A stretch of DNA of 64,000 nucleotides from Pseudonocardia sp. EC080619-01 (GTDB taxonomy: Bacteria; Actinomycetota; Actinomycetes; Mycobacteriales; Pseudonocardiaceae): NCBI RefSeq assembly GCF_001420995.1, contig NZ_CP012184.1:1658501-1722500 (forward strand), written 5' to 3'. Below the pieces are notes generated by a model, which ran no database searches, was not told where the DNA came from, and saw nothing but the letters and a program-made list of their open reading frames with translations. Position numbers and translations under genes: made by a program. Positions within the stretch are counted from its first letter, which is position 1; every line of letters starts with the position of its first letter. This document shows, piece by piece, positions 1 through 7,819 of this stretch.

Positions 1-224
1 ACGTCCGGACGGGCGTCGGCCAGCTCGGTGGCGGCCCGCTGGGCCTGGGCGTTCATCGCGCGCAGCTGCTCGGGGGTCACGTGCTGCATCCGGGCCCGGG
101 CGGCGTGGAAGACGAAGCGGTCGCCGGGCAGCGCGTCCTCGCGGGCACGCAGCATCCGCGGCAGCTCGGTCTCCATCGTGAGGTTCGAGCTCGGGACGAT
201 CATCCCGATGTGGTGGTCGGTCAT
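1..224 (-). CDS. Maleate cis-trans isomerase-like protein (N-terminal part, cut by window edge)
   Basis: Only the first 74 residues are in the window. The protein starts MTDHHIGMIVPSSNLTMETE, which is the characteristic N-terminus of the Asp/Glu racemase superfamily branch containing maleate isomerase and arylmalonate decarboxylase. The catalytic cysteine expected near residue 75-80 lies just off the edge. The ATG overlaps the stop of the nicX-like gene (ATGA), so the two are translationally coupled. In nicotinate degradation NicE converts maleate, the end product of dihydroxypyridine cleavage, to fumarate, which fits the neighbour. Family call is firm; the exact substrate is inferred from context. 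Confidence 0.75.
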   Translation of the reverse strand, partial: MTDHHIGMIVPSSNLTMETELPRMLRAREDALPGDRFVFHAARARMQHVTPEQLRAMNAQAQRAATELADARPD

Positions 225-1267
225 CGGCGGTTCACCGGCCGCATCTCGGGCACGGTGAGCGCACCGGCGTCGACGATCAGCTCGTCGTCGAGGTAGAGGG
301 AGTTGCCGCGCATCGGGATGTCGAAGTGGCAGGCGGTGTCGTTCGGGCCGCCGAGCTCGTTGTTCGGGCCGATGGAGAACATGACGTTGCCGTAGAAGCT
401 GCGCAGCTCCATCCCCATGCCGCCGCCGAACTGGGTGAGCCCGTGCCAGTGCGCGCGCTCGTCGAGACCCCAGCCGACGTGGCTCATGCCGTAGCCGCGC
501 GGGTCGTCGAAGCTCTCGATGTAGGAGCGCAGGAGGTCCGCGTCGAGTCCCGAGGAGCCGGCGCCGCCGCGGATGTCGCGGATGAAGCCCTCCTCGATGG
601 TGATCTCCACCGGGGTCTGCACGTAGGTGTTGAACGGCAGCAGCACGTCCCCGGGTGCGAGGACGATCTTCCCGTCGACGCCGGTGTCCGACCCGCCGGT
701 GAACACGAACGCGGCCGGCCAGTGGTCCCAGCGGCCGGGGGTGTCGGTGTAGCCGTACTCGCTCATGGTCGGGTACATGCCGAGCTGATAGGTGACGTCG
801 ATGCCGTGCGGGCTGGTGATCCGCATGGCCGACGCCTTGGCGAGGAGCTCGGCGCCGGTCTCGACGCGCTCGCGCAGCTCGGTGGTCGGCATCAGCCGGG
901 CGAGCAGCTCGGGCGGCTCGACGGCGGTGAGGATCCGGGTGCCGGCGTCCTGGATCGCGAACTGCTCGGGCGAGAAGAGCAGGAACGTGCAGTCGACGAC
1001 CATGTCGGCGGCCTTCAGGGCGTCGACGGCCAGCGGGATGTTCCCCAGGCCGGAGTCACCCACCGCCCAGGCGCCGTTCGCGCTCGCCGGGGACGGCAGG
1101 CGCATGTGGTAGCCGGTCGCGCCGAGCTTCTGGATCGCCCAGAGGAAGGCGTCGGCGTACTCGGTCCGCTCCGCGCCCCGGGTCAGCACCACGACGGTCT
1201 CGCCCTCGTGCACGCCGGACAGGGTCAGCTGCTGCAGACAGATGTCGTTGAACAGGTTCTGGTCCAT
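221..1267 (-). CDS. nicX: 2,5-dihydroxypyridine 5,6-dioxygenase (NicX-like)
   Basis: A 348-residue protein, the usual length of NicX (about 350). NicX is a non-heme Fe(II) dioxygenase with a leucyl-aminopeptidase-like fold that opens 2,5-dihydroxypyridine to N-formylmaleamate. H263, H314 and D316 (in NDTACHFDIPM) sit at about the positions of the metal ligands known in Pseudomonas NicX (by-eye alignment). The chosen ATG has GGAGG seven bases upstream; an in-frame ATG further upstream lacks such a site. It overlaps the downstream maleate isomerase gene. Deformylase and maleamate amidase genes are not visible and may lie left of the window. A related M29-peptidase-like enzyme is the alternative. 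Confidence 0.75.
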   Translation of the reverse strand: MDQNLFNDICLQQLTLSGVHEGETVVVLTRGAERTEYADAFLWAIQKLGATGYHMRLPSPASANGAWAVGDSGLGNIPLAVDALKAADMVVDCTFLLFSPEQFAIQDAGTRILTAVEPPELLARLMPTTELRERVETGAELLAKASAMRITSPHGIDVTYQLGMYPTMSEYGYTDTPGRWDHWPAAFVFTGGSDTGVDGKIVLAPGDVLLPFNTYVQTPVEITIEEGFIRDIRGGAGSSGLDADLLRSYIESFDDPRGYGMSHVGWGLDERAHWHGLTQFGGGMGMELRSFYGNVMFSIGPNNELGGPNDTACHFDIPMRGNSLYLDDELIVDAGALTVPEMRPVNRR

Positions 1268-1366
1268 CGCGACCACCTCCATGGCTCGTCCTGTTAATCC
1301 GAGCACGTACTATCCGGGTACGCAAGACCTGGGCGGGGCCGAAACAGGACCGTCACGCGCGGGCGG

Positions 1367-1969
1367 CTACTCCGGGGTGCCGTCGCAGACCGACATCAGG
1401 GCACGGCCGAGGGCGGCCCGGTGCACGTCGTCGAGCGTCGCCGACCGGGTGACCGCGGCCTGCGCGAGCGACGACGCGCAGTCCTCGTGTGCCCGGGCGG
1501 GTGTCGCCAGCTTCAGCGCGGCGACCAGCTCGTCGCCGATCCGGTCGAGCTCCGGGCGCACCTGCGCCAGGTCCACCGGGGCGGGGCGGGCGCCGGGCTG
1601 CTCGGTCCAGCGCCGGAGCAGGTCCTCCTGCACCTGGGTGCTCGCCGCGATCTGGTCGGCGAACACCCGGGCGGTCCACTCGGGATCGACGCCGTCGCGG
1701 GCCGCGTCGGCGCGGGCGTCGTCGACGACGACCTTCTCCCGGGCCGGGTCGGTGACCGGCTGCCCGGTACCGGCCTTGGCGGCGGCGACGCGGTCGGACA
1801 GCACCGCCCGCTCGGCCGCGAGATCGACGACCCGGGTCAGCCCGTCGGCGGGGGCCGCGCCCGCCGGGCCGTCCGTCAGCGGCTCGGGCGGGTCGCCGCA
1901 CCCGGCCACCAGGGCGACGACCGCGACGGAGGCGGCGACGACAGCGGCACGACGGCGGATCCCGGTCAC
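1367..1969 (-). CDS. aroQ: Exported lipoprotein chorismate mutase, AroQ gamma class
   Basis: A 200-residue protein related to the secreted chorismate mutase of Mycobacterium tuberculosis (Rv1885c, 199 aa). It shares the pattern AAER...DRVAAAK..., then DARADAARDGVDPEW and RVFADQIAAS, so the lysine and arginines of the active site appear present. Residues 1-25 form a signal peptide ending in LVAGC, a lipobox, so it is probably membrane-anchored outside the cell rather than freely secreted. It would convert chorismate to prephenate in the envelope; the role of such exported enzymes is unsettled. The GTG start follows a G-rich stretch; a CTG two codons upstream is also possible. Confidence 0.85.
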   Translation of the reverse strand: MTGIRRRAAVVAASVAVVALVAGCGDPPEPLTDGPAGAAPADGLTRVVDLAAERAVLSDRVAAAKAGTGQPVTDPAREKVVVDDARADAARDGVDPEWTARVFADQIAASTQVQEDLLRRWTEQPGARPAPVDLAQVRPELDRIGDELVAALKLATPARAHEDCASSLAQAAVTRSATLDDVHRAALGRALMSVCDGTPE

Positions 1970-2047
1970 GCGCAGGACCCTACGCCCCCCCACCGGACGG
2001 CCGCGCCGCGCCACCCGCCGGTCCGTCCGGGCACGTCCGGCCCGCAC

Positions 2048-2103
2048 CGAGATGCAGGTCAGCGCGAGTCGTCGATCTCCCGGCGACGCCGAGCTGCATC
2101 TCG
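2048..2103. repeat. Perfect 10-bp inverted repeat in a divergent intergenic region
   Basis: CGAGATGCAG at 2048-2057 is mirrored by CTGCATCTCG at 2094-2103, with 36 bases between. It lies between the divergent aroQ and keto-acid cleavage genes, ending 22 bases before the ATG at 2126. It could be a two-half-site operator with centres about four helical turns apart, or an mRNA hairpin in the leader of the plus-strand gene. Confidence 0.5.
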
Positions 2104-2125
2104 ACGAGGCCGGGGCGGGATCGGG

Positions 2126-3022
2126 ATGCTGACCGGCGTGGACTCGACGGTGATCCTCGAAGCGGCCCTGAACGGCACGACGACGCGGGAGCAGAACCCG
2201 CACGTCCCCCGCAACCCGGGGGAGGTCACCGAGCAGGCCCTGGAGGCGCTCGACCTCGGTGCCGCGATCGTGCACAACCACAACGACGAGCCGATGTTCA
2301 CCCGGGACGGGGTGCACGCCGTCGAGCCGTACGTGCAGGCGTGGGAACCGGTGCTCGCCCGCCACCCCGACGCCCTGCTCTACCCGACGATGGCGGCCGG
2401 CGCCCGGGACGTCCCGGTGCGGCGCCGCTGGGCGCACGTCGAGGAGCTCGCCCGGCGCCGGATGGGCGGGTTGACGCTCGTCGACCCGGGCTCGGTGAAC
2501 GTCGGCCTGCTCGACGACGGGACCTGTCCCGCGGCGGCCGCGCCCGAGCCGTACCAGAACTCGTTCGCCGACACCGAGTACATGTTCGCCCGGACCGCCG
2601 AGCTCGGCGCCGCGCCCAGCATCTCGATCTTCGAGCCGGGCTTCCTGCGGACCACGCTGACCCTGCACCGGCACGGCCGGGTGCCGCCGGGGGCGATCGT
2701 GAAGCTCTACTTCGCCGACCGGCTGCAGTTCGGGCTCCCGCCGACGCCCGCCGCGCTGGAGGCCTACCTGGAGCTGCTGGAGCCGTCCGGCCTGCCGTGG
2801 TCGGTGGCCGTCCTGGGTGGTGACGTCGTCGGGTCCGGCCTGGCGGAGCTCGCGGTGCGGCGCGGCGGGCACCTGCGGGTCGGACTGGAGGACTTCCACG
2901 ACCGCGCGGGGTCGGCACCGTCCAACCGGGAGCTCGTCGAGGGGGCGCTGCGGGTGATCGAGTCGGCCGGCGCGACCCCGGCCTCCCCGGCCCGTGCCCG
3001 CGCAATCCTGGGCGTCCGGTGA
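2126..3022 (+). CDS. Beta-keto acid cleavage enzyme (BKACE, DUF849 family)
   Basis: A 298-residue TIM-barrel enzyme. The family (3-keto-5-aminohexanoate cleavage enzyme Kce and relatives) condenses a beta-keto acid with acetyl-CoA, giving acetoacetate and a new CoA ester. The N-terminal EAALNG motif and the zinc-binding pair H50/H52 in VHNHND are present, as is a C-terminal VGLED glutamate that normally completes the metal site. The start ATG is preceded by GGGGCGGGATCGGG. Divergent from aroQ and convergent with the DUF6131 gene. The keto-acid substrate cannot be told from the sequence; the family covers lysine, carnitine and other keto-acid degradation. Confidence 0.85.
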   Translation: MLTGVDSTVILEAALNGTTTREQNPHVPRNPGEVTEQALEALDLGAAIVHNHNDEPMFTRDGVHAVEPYVQAWEPVLARHPDALLYPTMAAGARDVPVRRRWAHVEELARRRMGGLTLVDPGSVNVGLLDDGTCPAAAAPEPYQNSFADTEYMFARTAELGAAPSISIFEPGFLRTTLTLHRHGRVPPGAIVKLYFADRLQFGLPPTPAALEAYLELLEPSGLPWSVAVLGGDVVGSGLAELAVRRGGHLRVGLEDFHDRAGSAPSNRELVEGALRVIESAGATPASPARARAILGVR

Positions 3023-3059
3023 CATTCCCCGGAATTCATGATCGAGTACCCCGGGAATG
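3023..3059. repeat. Short inverted repeat directly after the BKACE stop
   Basis: CATTCCC (3023-3029) pairs with GGGAATG (3053-3059). Together with the stronger hairpin at 3128-3171 it forms the space between two convergent genes. It is probably an RNA 3'-end structure. Confidence 0.35.
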
Positions 3060-3127
3060 ACGTCGCGGTACCCCCGGGACGACCGGCGAAACATGAATTA
3101 CCGGGCCGATGCCGAGCTGGAATGCGA

Positions 3128-3171
3128 GAGGGGCGTGACTCCGGGGGGAATTCCCCGGGACCACGCCCCTC
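3128..3171. terminator. Bidirectional hairpin terminator
   Basis: GAGGGGCGTG (3128-3137) pairs perfectly with CACGCCCCTC (3162-3171), and the inner CCGGGG/CCCCGG segments can pair as well. It lies between the convergent BKACE and DUF6131 genes. No T-tract follows, as is usual for GC-rich actinobacterial terminators. Confidence 0.65.
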
Positions 3172-3225
3172 GACCCGTCGCGAGCCGACCGTCACCCGGA
3201 CCTCACCGGGAAACGATCGGCCTGG

Positions 3226-3381
3226 TCAGAACCAGGTCTTCCGACCACCCACCGGCTTGCCGATCGCACCGAGGATCACCAGGATCACACCGATCACGAG
3301 CAGGATGCCGCCGAGCGTGGTGAGCAGTCCGATGTTCAGGAAATACCCTACGACGAGCAAGATCAGTCCCAGAATGATCAT
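3226..3381 (-). CDS. Small two-helix membrane protein, DUF6131 type
   Basis: A 51-residue protein starting MIILGLILLVVGYFL, made almost entirely of two hydrophobic helices (about 2-20 and 25-40) followed by a short polar tail GKPVGGRKTWF. The G-x-P-V-G-G-R tail is typical of DUF6131, a small family common in actinobacteria with no known function. GGGAGG sits about eight bases upstream of the ATG. It stands alone, convergent with the BKACE gene and divergent from the pyruvate oxidase gene. Confidence 0.8.
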   Translation of the reverse strand: MIILGLILLVVGYFLNIGLLTTLGGILLVIGVILVILGAIGKPVGGRKTWF

Positions 3382-3589
3382 TCGATCATCCTCCCTTCCG
3401 GAATGTGGGTGGAATGTACATCGACATCGCGGGCACTGCACCGCGTGGACCGATTCCGACACGCCGATCGTGATGTACGGGCGGCCGGCGTGACGGGGAT
3501 CGACCGGCTGCCGCGGCCGGCACACCACACGGCGGTTCGACGAGCGGTGAGCGGGGGACCCTGCACCCGACGGACCGAGTGGAGGGAGC

Positions 3590-5332
3590 GTGCCGGTGAG
3601 CCGCACCGTGGCCGACCAGATGATCGAGCTGCTGCACCAGGCGGGCGTCGAACGGATCTACGGACTGGTCGGGGACAGCCTGAACCCGCTCGCCGACGCG
3701 ATCCGCCGGGACGGCCGGATCCGCTGGGTGCACGTGCACAACGAGGAGGGCGCGGCGCTGGCCGCGGCCGCCGAGGCGCAGCTGACCGGGCGGCTCGCCG
3801 TATGCGCCGGCAGCTGCGGGCCCGGGAACACGCACCTCGTCCAGGGCCTCTACGACGCGCACCGCACCGGCGCGCCGGTGCTGGCGATCGCCTCGCACAT
3901 CCCGTCGGTGCAGATCGGCACCGGCTACTTCCAGGAGACCCACCCGGAGCACCTGTTCGCCGAGTGCTCGGGCTACTGCGAGCTGATCTCCCGTCCGGAG
4001 CAGATGCCGCGGATGCAGCGGATGGCGATGCAGAGCGCGATCGCCCACCGCGACGTCTCGGTGCTGGTGCTGCCCGGTGACGTCAGCGCCGAGCCGGCCG
4101 CGCACGACACCGGCCACTCGGACCTGGTGACGCCGTCCGGCACCGTCGTCCCGGACCCGGCGAAGGTCGACGAGCTGGCCCGGCTGGTGGACGGGGCGTC
4201 GTCGGTGACGCTGTTCGTCGGTGCGGGGATCGCGGGCGCTCGTGACGAGGTGCTCGCACTGGCCGGGGCGGTGCAGGCCCCGATCGGGCACTCGCTCGGC
4301 GGCAAGGAGTGGATCCAGTACGACAACCCGTACGACGTCGGCATGAGCGGGCTGCTCGGCTACGGCGCCTGCTACGAGGCCACCCACGAGGCGGACCTGC
4401 TGATCCTGATCGGCACCGACTTCCCCTACGACGACTTCCTGCCGCAGGCCCGCACCGTCCAGATCGACGCCGAGGCCGCGCACCTGGGCCGGCGCACGGT
4501 GCTGGAACTCGGCGTGCACGGCGACGCCCGGTCCACGCTGGCCGCCCTGCTGCCGCGGATCACGGCGCGGACCGACCGGAGCTTCCTCGACCGGATGCTG
4601 CGCCGGCACGCCGAGGCGCTGGAGAAGGTCGTCGGCGCCTACACCCGGAAGGTCTCGGACCTGCGTCCGATCCACCCCGAGCACGTCGCCGACGTCCTCG
4701 ACGACGAGATGGCCGACGACGCGATCGCCACCGTCGACACCGGCATGTGCAACGTGTGGGCCGCGCGCTACCTGACCCCCAACGGCCGGCGCCGGATCAT
4801 CGGCTCCTACCGGCACGGCACGATGGCCAACGCGCTGCCGCACGCGATCGGCGCGGCGAGCGCGTTCCCCGGACGGCAGGTGGTCTCGCTGTCCGGCGAC
4901 GGCGGGCTCACGATGCTGCTCGGTGAGCTGCTGACCGCCGTCGAGCACGAGCTGCCGCTCACCGTCGTCGCGTTCAACAACGGATCGCTGGGCATGATCC
5001 GGCTGGAGATGATGGTCGCGGGCTACCCGTCGTTCCAGACCGACCACGGCCCGGCCGACCTGGCCGGGATCGCCCGCGCCGCGGGCGCGCACGCCGTCAC
5101 CGTGGAGGACCCGGACCACGTCCGGTCCGCACTGCGGACGGCGCTCGACCACGACGGCCCGTCCCTGGTGGACGTGCGCACCGACCCGAACGCGCTGTCC
5201 ATCCCGCCGCACGTCACGGCGGCGCAGGTCCGCGGGTTCGCGCTCGCGGCGACCCGCACCGTGCTCGACGGCGGCGTCGGGAAGATGATCGAGCTGGCGC
5301 GCAGCAACCTGCGGTCTATCCCGCGGCCGTGA
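3590..5332 (+). CDS. poxB: Pyruvate dehydrogenase (quinone) / pyruvate oxidase, TPP-dependent
   Basis: A 580-residue thiamine-diphosphate enzyme, close to the 572 residues of E. coli PoxB. It has the N-terminal Pyr domain with the TPP-activating glutamate in HNEEGAA (about 51-56), a central FAD domain, and the C-terminal PP domain with GDGGLTMLLGEL...NN metal-TPP motif. PoxB decarboxylates pyruvate to acetate and CO2 and passes electrons to membrane quinone. GTG at 3590 is only three bases from GGAGGG, so GTG at 3596 (nine-base spacing) may be the true start. Its stop lies four bases from the stop of the convergent ROK gene. An acetolactate-synthase-like relative is less likely. Confidence 0.85.
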   Translation: MPVSRTVADQMIELLHQAGVERIYGLVGDSLNPLADAIRRDGRIRWVHVHNEEGAALAAAAEAQLTGRLAVCAGSCGPGNTHLVQGLYDAHRTGAPVLAIASHIPSVQIGTGYFQETHPEHLFAECSGYCELISRPEQMPRMQRMAMQSAIAHRDVSVLVLPGDVSAEPAAHDTGHSDLVTPSGTVVPDPAKVDELARLVDGASSVTLFVGAGIAGARDEVLALAGAVQAPIGHSLGGKEWIQYDNPYDVGMSGLLGYGACYEATHEADLLILIGTDFPYDDFLPQARTVQIDAEAAHLGRRTVLELGVHGDARSTLAALLPRITARTDRSFLDRMLRRHAEALEKVVGAYTRKVSDLRPIHPEHVADVLDDEMADDAIATVDTGMCNVWAARYLTPNGRRRIIGSYRHGTMANALPHAIGAASAFPGRQVVSLSGDGGLTMLLGELLTAVEHELPLTVVAFNNGSLGMIRLEMMVAGYPSFQTDHGPADLAGIARAAGAHAVTVEDPDHVRSALRTALDHDGPSLVDVRTDPNALSIPPHVTAAQVRGFALAATRTVLDGGVGKMIELARSNLRSIPRP

Positions 5333-5336
5333 CCGC

Positions 5337-6524
5337 TCAGCCCGCGCGGGCCGCCAGCCCGGCCGGGGAGGTGGCGTGGTCGAGGGCGATGGCCGCCGCT
5401 CCCCGCAGGACGCCGTCGGCACCGTGCGCGGCGTCGTGCACCGGGGGCGGCTCGGTCCGGCGGAACGCCATCAGCCCGGCGTCGTAGGCGACGGCGAACG
5501 ACTCCGGGGCGGCGGCCCGGAGCGCGGGCGCGAGCCCGCCCAGCACGACGACCTCCGGGTCGTGCGCGTTGACCAGGCCGGCCGTGCCGCGGGCGAGCGA
5601 CGCGGCCGCCGACGTCACCACCGACGTCGCGGCGGCGTCCCCGGCGGCCGCCCGGTCGAGCACCCGGCCGGTGTAGGAGTACGGGTCGTCGGGCTCGGGT
5701 TCCCCGAGCATCCGGGCGAGCGCCCGGCCGTCGGTGCCGTTGTTCCAGCATCCCCGGGCACCGCACGCACACTCCAGCGACGGGTCCCCGAACGGCAGGT
5801 GCCCGAACTCCCCCGCCGCACCGCGCGCGCCGGTCTGCGGGCGCCCGCGCAGCAGCAGGGCGCCGCCGATGCCGACCTCGACCGTGAGGAACAGCGCCGT
5901 GCCCGCCCCGGCGGCGGCGCCGTCGCGCACCTCGGCGACACCGGCGAGGTTCGCGTCGTTCCCGACGAGCACCGGCAGGCCGTGCCCGGCGGCGATCCGG
6001 CGCACGTCGAGCGGGCTCCAGCCCTGGCCCGCGCCCTGGGCGAGATGCTCGTCGACGATCGTGGCCGCGACCCCGATACCGGTGGCGACGACCGGGCCGG
6101 GATGCTCCGCGACCAGCTCGCCGACGACCGCGGCCAGCCGGGAGACGACGGTCTCCGGGTCCCGGCGGGTGTGCCGCCCGGACCGCACGGCGACGGGCTC
6201 CCCGTCGAGACCGACGAGCCCGGCCCGCCAGTCCTCGAACCGGACGTCGACCGCGACGACGGCGGGCCCGCCCGGCGCCGGGACGAGCCGGGTGGTGGGC
6301 CTGCCGCGGCCCCCGCACGGCGCGCGCTCCTCGGCCACCCAGCCCAGGTCGCGCAGCCGGCCCGCGATCTCGGTGGCCGACCCGCTGGCCAGCCGCAGCC
6401 GCCGGGCCAGCTCGACCCGGGTCAGCCCGGGCTCGCGCCGGACCTCCCGGAGGGCCTCCGCGGTGGCCCGCCAGCGGTCGGTCTCGGCCCGGCCGGGACG
6501 TGAACCGGCTGACACCGCCCCCAT
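5337..6524 (-). CDS. ROK-family transcriptional regulator
   Basis: A 395-residue protein. An N-terminal winged helix (about 15-75, with LTRVELARRLRLASGSATEIAGRL) is fused to a sugar-kinase-like ROK domain containing GNDANLAGVAE and the zinc-binding ECACGARGCWNN segment. ROK repressors usually sense a sugar or sugar phosphate. The gene is divergent from the MFS transporter with 45 bases between the starts, so it probably controls both itself and the transporter. ATG at 6524 was chosen; GTG at 6536 would overlap the GGAGG ribosome site. Confidence 0.85.
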   Translation of the reverse strand: MGAVSAGSRPGRAETDRWRATAEALREVRREPGLTRVELARRLRLASGSATEIAGRLRDLGWVAEERAPCGGRGRPTTRLVPAPGGPAVVAVDVRFEDWRAGLVGLDGEPVAVRSGRHTRRDPETVVSRLAAVVGELVAEHPGPVVATGIGVAATIVDEHLAQGAGQGWSPLDVRRIAAGHGLPVLVGNDANLAGVAEVRDGAAAGAGTALFLTVEVGIGGALLLRGRPQTGARGAAGEFGHLPFGDPSLECACGARGCWNNGTDGRALARMLGEPEPDDPYSYTGRVLDRAAAGDAAATSVVTSAAASLARGTAGLVNAHDPEVVVLGGLAPALRAAAPESFAVAYDAGLMAFRRTEPPPVHDAAHGADGVLRGAAAIALDHATSPAGLAARAG

Positions 6525-6529
6525 CTCGT

Positions 6530-6560
6530 TTGACACCTCCGGGCGCGCGGTCTTTATCCT
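6530..6560 (+). promoter_or_regulatory. Sigma-70-like promoter for the MFS gene, probably leaderless
   Basis: TTGACA at 6530-6535 is followed by TTTATC (6553-6558, 17-base spacer) or TATCCT (6555-6560, 19 bases). Transcription would begin around 6565-6568, two to five bases before the ATG at 6570. No Shine-Dalgarno sequence precedes that ATG, which fits a leaderless mRNA. The promoter overlaps the 5' end region of the divergent ROK gene. Confidence 0.55.
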
Positions 6561-6569
6561 CGTGACGCG

Positions 6570-7802
6570 ATGAAAAACTACCCCGCGCGCACCGGCCACT
6601 CTCCCACCCCCTCCTCCACCACCGGAAAGCCCGGCCCCGCGCTGTTCGCCATGGCGCTGGGCGGGCTCGCGATCGGCACCACCGAGTTCGCCTCGATGGG
6701 CCTGCTGCCTGCGTTCGCCGCCGATCTCGGCGCGACGGTGCCGCAGGCCGGCACCGCGATCAGCGCCTACGCGCTCGGGGTCGTCGTCGGCGCCCCGGTG
6801 CTCGCCGTGCTGGGAGCGCGGTGGCCGCGCAAGCGGCTGGTGCTGGTGCTGGCCGCCGCGCTGGCGGTCACCAACATCGCCTCGGCGTTCGCGCCGACGT
6901 TCGGCACCTTCGTCGGGACCCGGTTCCTGGCCGGGCTGCCGCACGGCGCCTACTTCGGGACGGCGTCGGTGCTGGCCGCGTCGCTCGTGCCGCGGGAGCG
7001 GCGGCCGCGCGCGATCGCGACCGTGATGAGCGGACTGATGATCGCGAACATCGTCGGCGTGCCCGGAGCCACCTGGCTCGGCCAGGCGGCGGGCTGGCCC
7101 GCCGCCTACCTGGCGACCGGCGCGATCGCCGTCGTCACGATGGTGGCGGTGTGGTGGCTGGTCCCCGACGTGCGCGAGGAGCGCCGCGGCTCGGTCGTCG
7201 CCGAGCTGTCGGCCCTGCGCCGCGGCCAGGTGTGGATCACGATGGCCGTCATCGCGACCGGGTTCGGCGGCTCGTTCGCCGTCTACAGCTACGTGACCCC
7301 GATCCTCACCGAGGTCTCCGGTCTCGCCGAGGCCGCGGTGCCGCTCGCGCTCGCCGTGTACGGACTGGGCATGACGCTGGGCAACCAGGCCGGGGGCCGG
7401 ATGGCCGAGGCGGCGCCGGTCCGCACGATCGCGGCCGGGCTCGGCGCGGCGGCGCTGTCGATGGCGGTGTTCGCGGTGACGGCGTCGTCGGCGGTCATGG
7501 CGCTGGTGGCGTTGTTCGCACTGGCCTTCACGACGACGGCGACGACCCCGGCGCTGGCGACCCGCCTGATGGACGCCGGCCGGGAGGGCCCGACGCTGGG
7601 CGCCGCCCTGCACCACGCCGCGTTCAACGTGGCGAACGCGCTCGGCGCGGCGCTGGGCGGCGCGGTGCTGGCCGCGGGCTGGGGCTGGACGTCGCCCGCC
7701 GCGGCCGCCACCGTCCTGCCCCTGCTCGGCCTGGTGGCGCTGGGTGTCGCCGTCCGGATGGAGCGGGTCGAGCGGCGCCGGGACCTCGCGCTGGCCGCGT
7801 AG
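6570..7802 (+). CDS. MFS transporter, drug/sugar efflux (DHA1) type
   Basis: A 410-residue membrane protein with about 12 hydrophobic segments. It opens with the GGLAIGTTEFASMGLLPAF segment seen in the AraJ/NepI/Cmx group of proton antiporters and has the basic loop ARWPRKR after helix 2. The substrate could be a sugar, a purine nucleoside or a drug. Divergent ROK regulator and shared promoter region suggest induction by a sugar-like ligand. No ribosome site precedes the ATG (see promoter entry). Confidence 0.82.
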   Translation: MKNYPARTGHSPTPSSTTGKPGPALFAMALGGLAIGTTEFASMGLLPAFAADLGATVPQAGTAISAYALGVVVGAPVLAVLGARWPRKRLVLVLAAALAVTNIASAFAPTFGTFVGTRFLAGLPHGAYFGTASVLAASLVPRERRPRAIATVMSGLMIANIVGVPGATWLGQAAGWPAAYLATGAIAVVTMVAVWWLVPDVREERRGSVVAELSALRRGQVWITMAVIATGFGGSFAVYSYVTPILTEVSGLAEAAVPLALAVYGLGMTLGNQAGGRMAEAAPVRTIAAGLGAAALSMAVFAVTASSAVMALVALFALAFTTTATTPALATRLMDAGREGPTLGAALHHAAFNVANALGAALGGAVLAAGWGWTSPAAAATVLPLLGLVALGVAVRMERVERRRDLALAA

Positions 7803-7819
7803 CCCCGGCGCCGCGGCGG

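Noticed and set aside
1421..2125. Upstream extension of the BKACE frame
   Set aside because: The extension is antisense to aroQ; the family N-terminus begins at the ATG at 2126.
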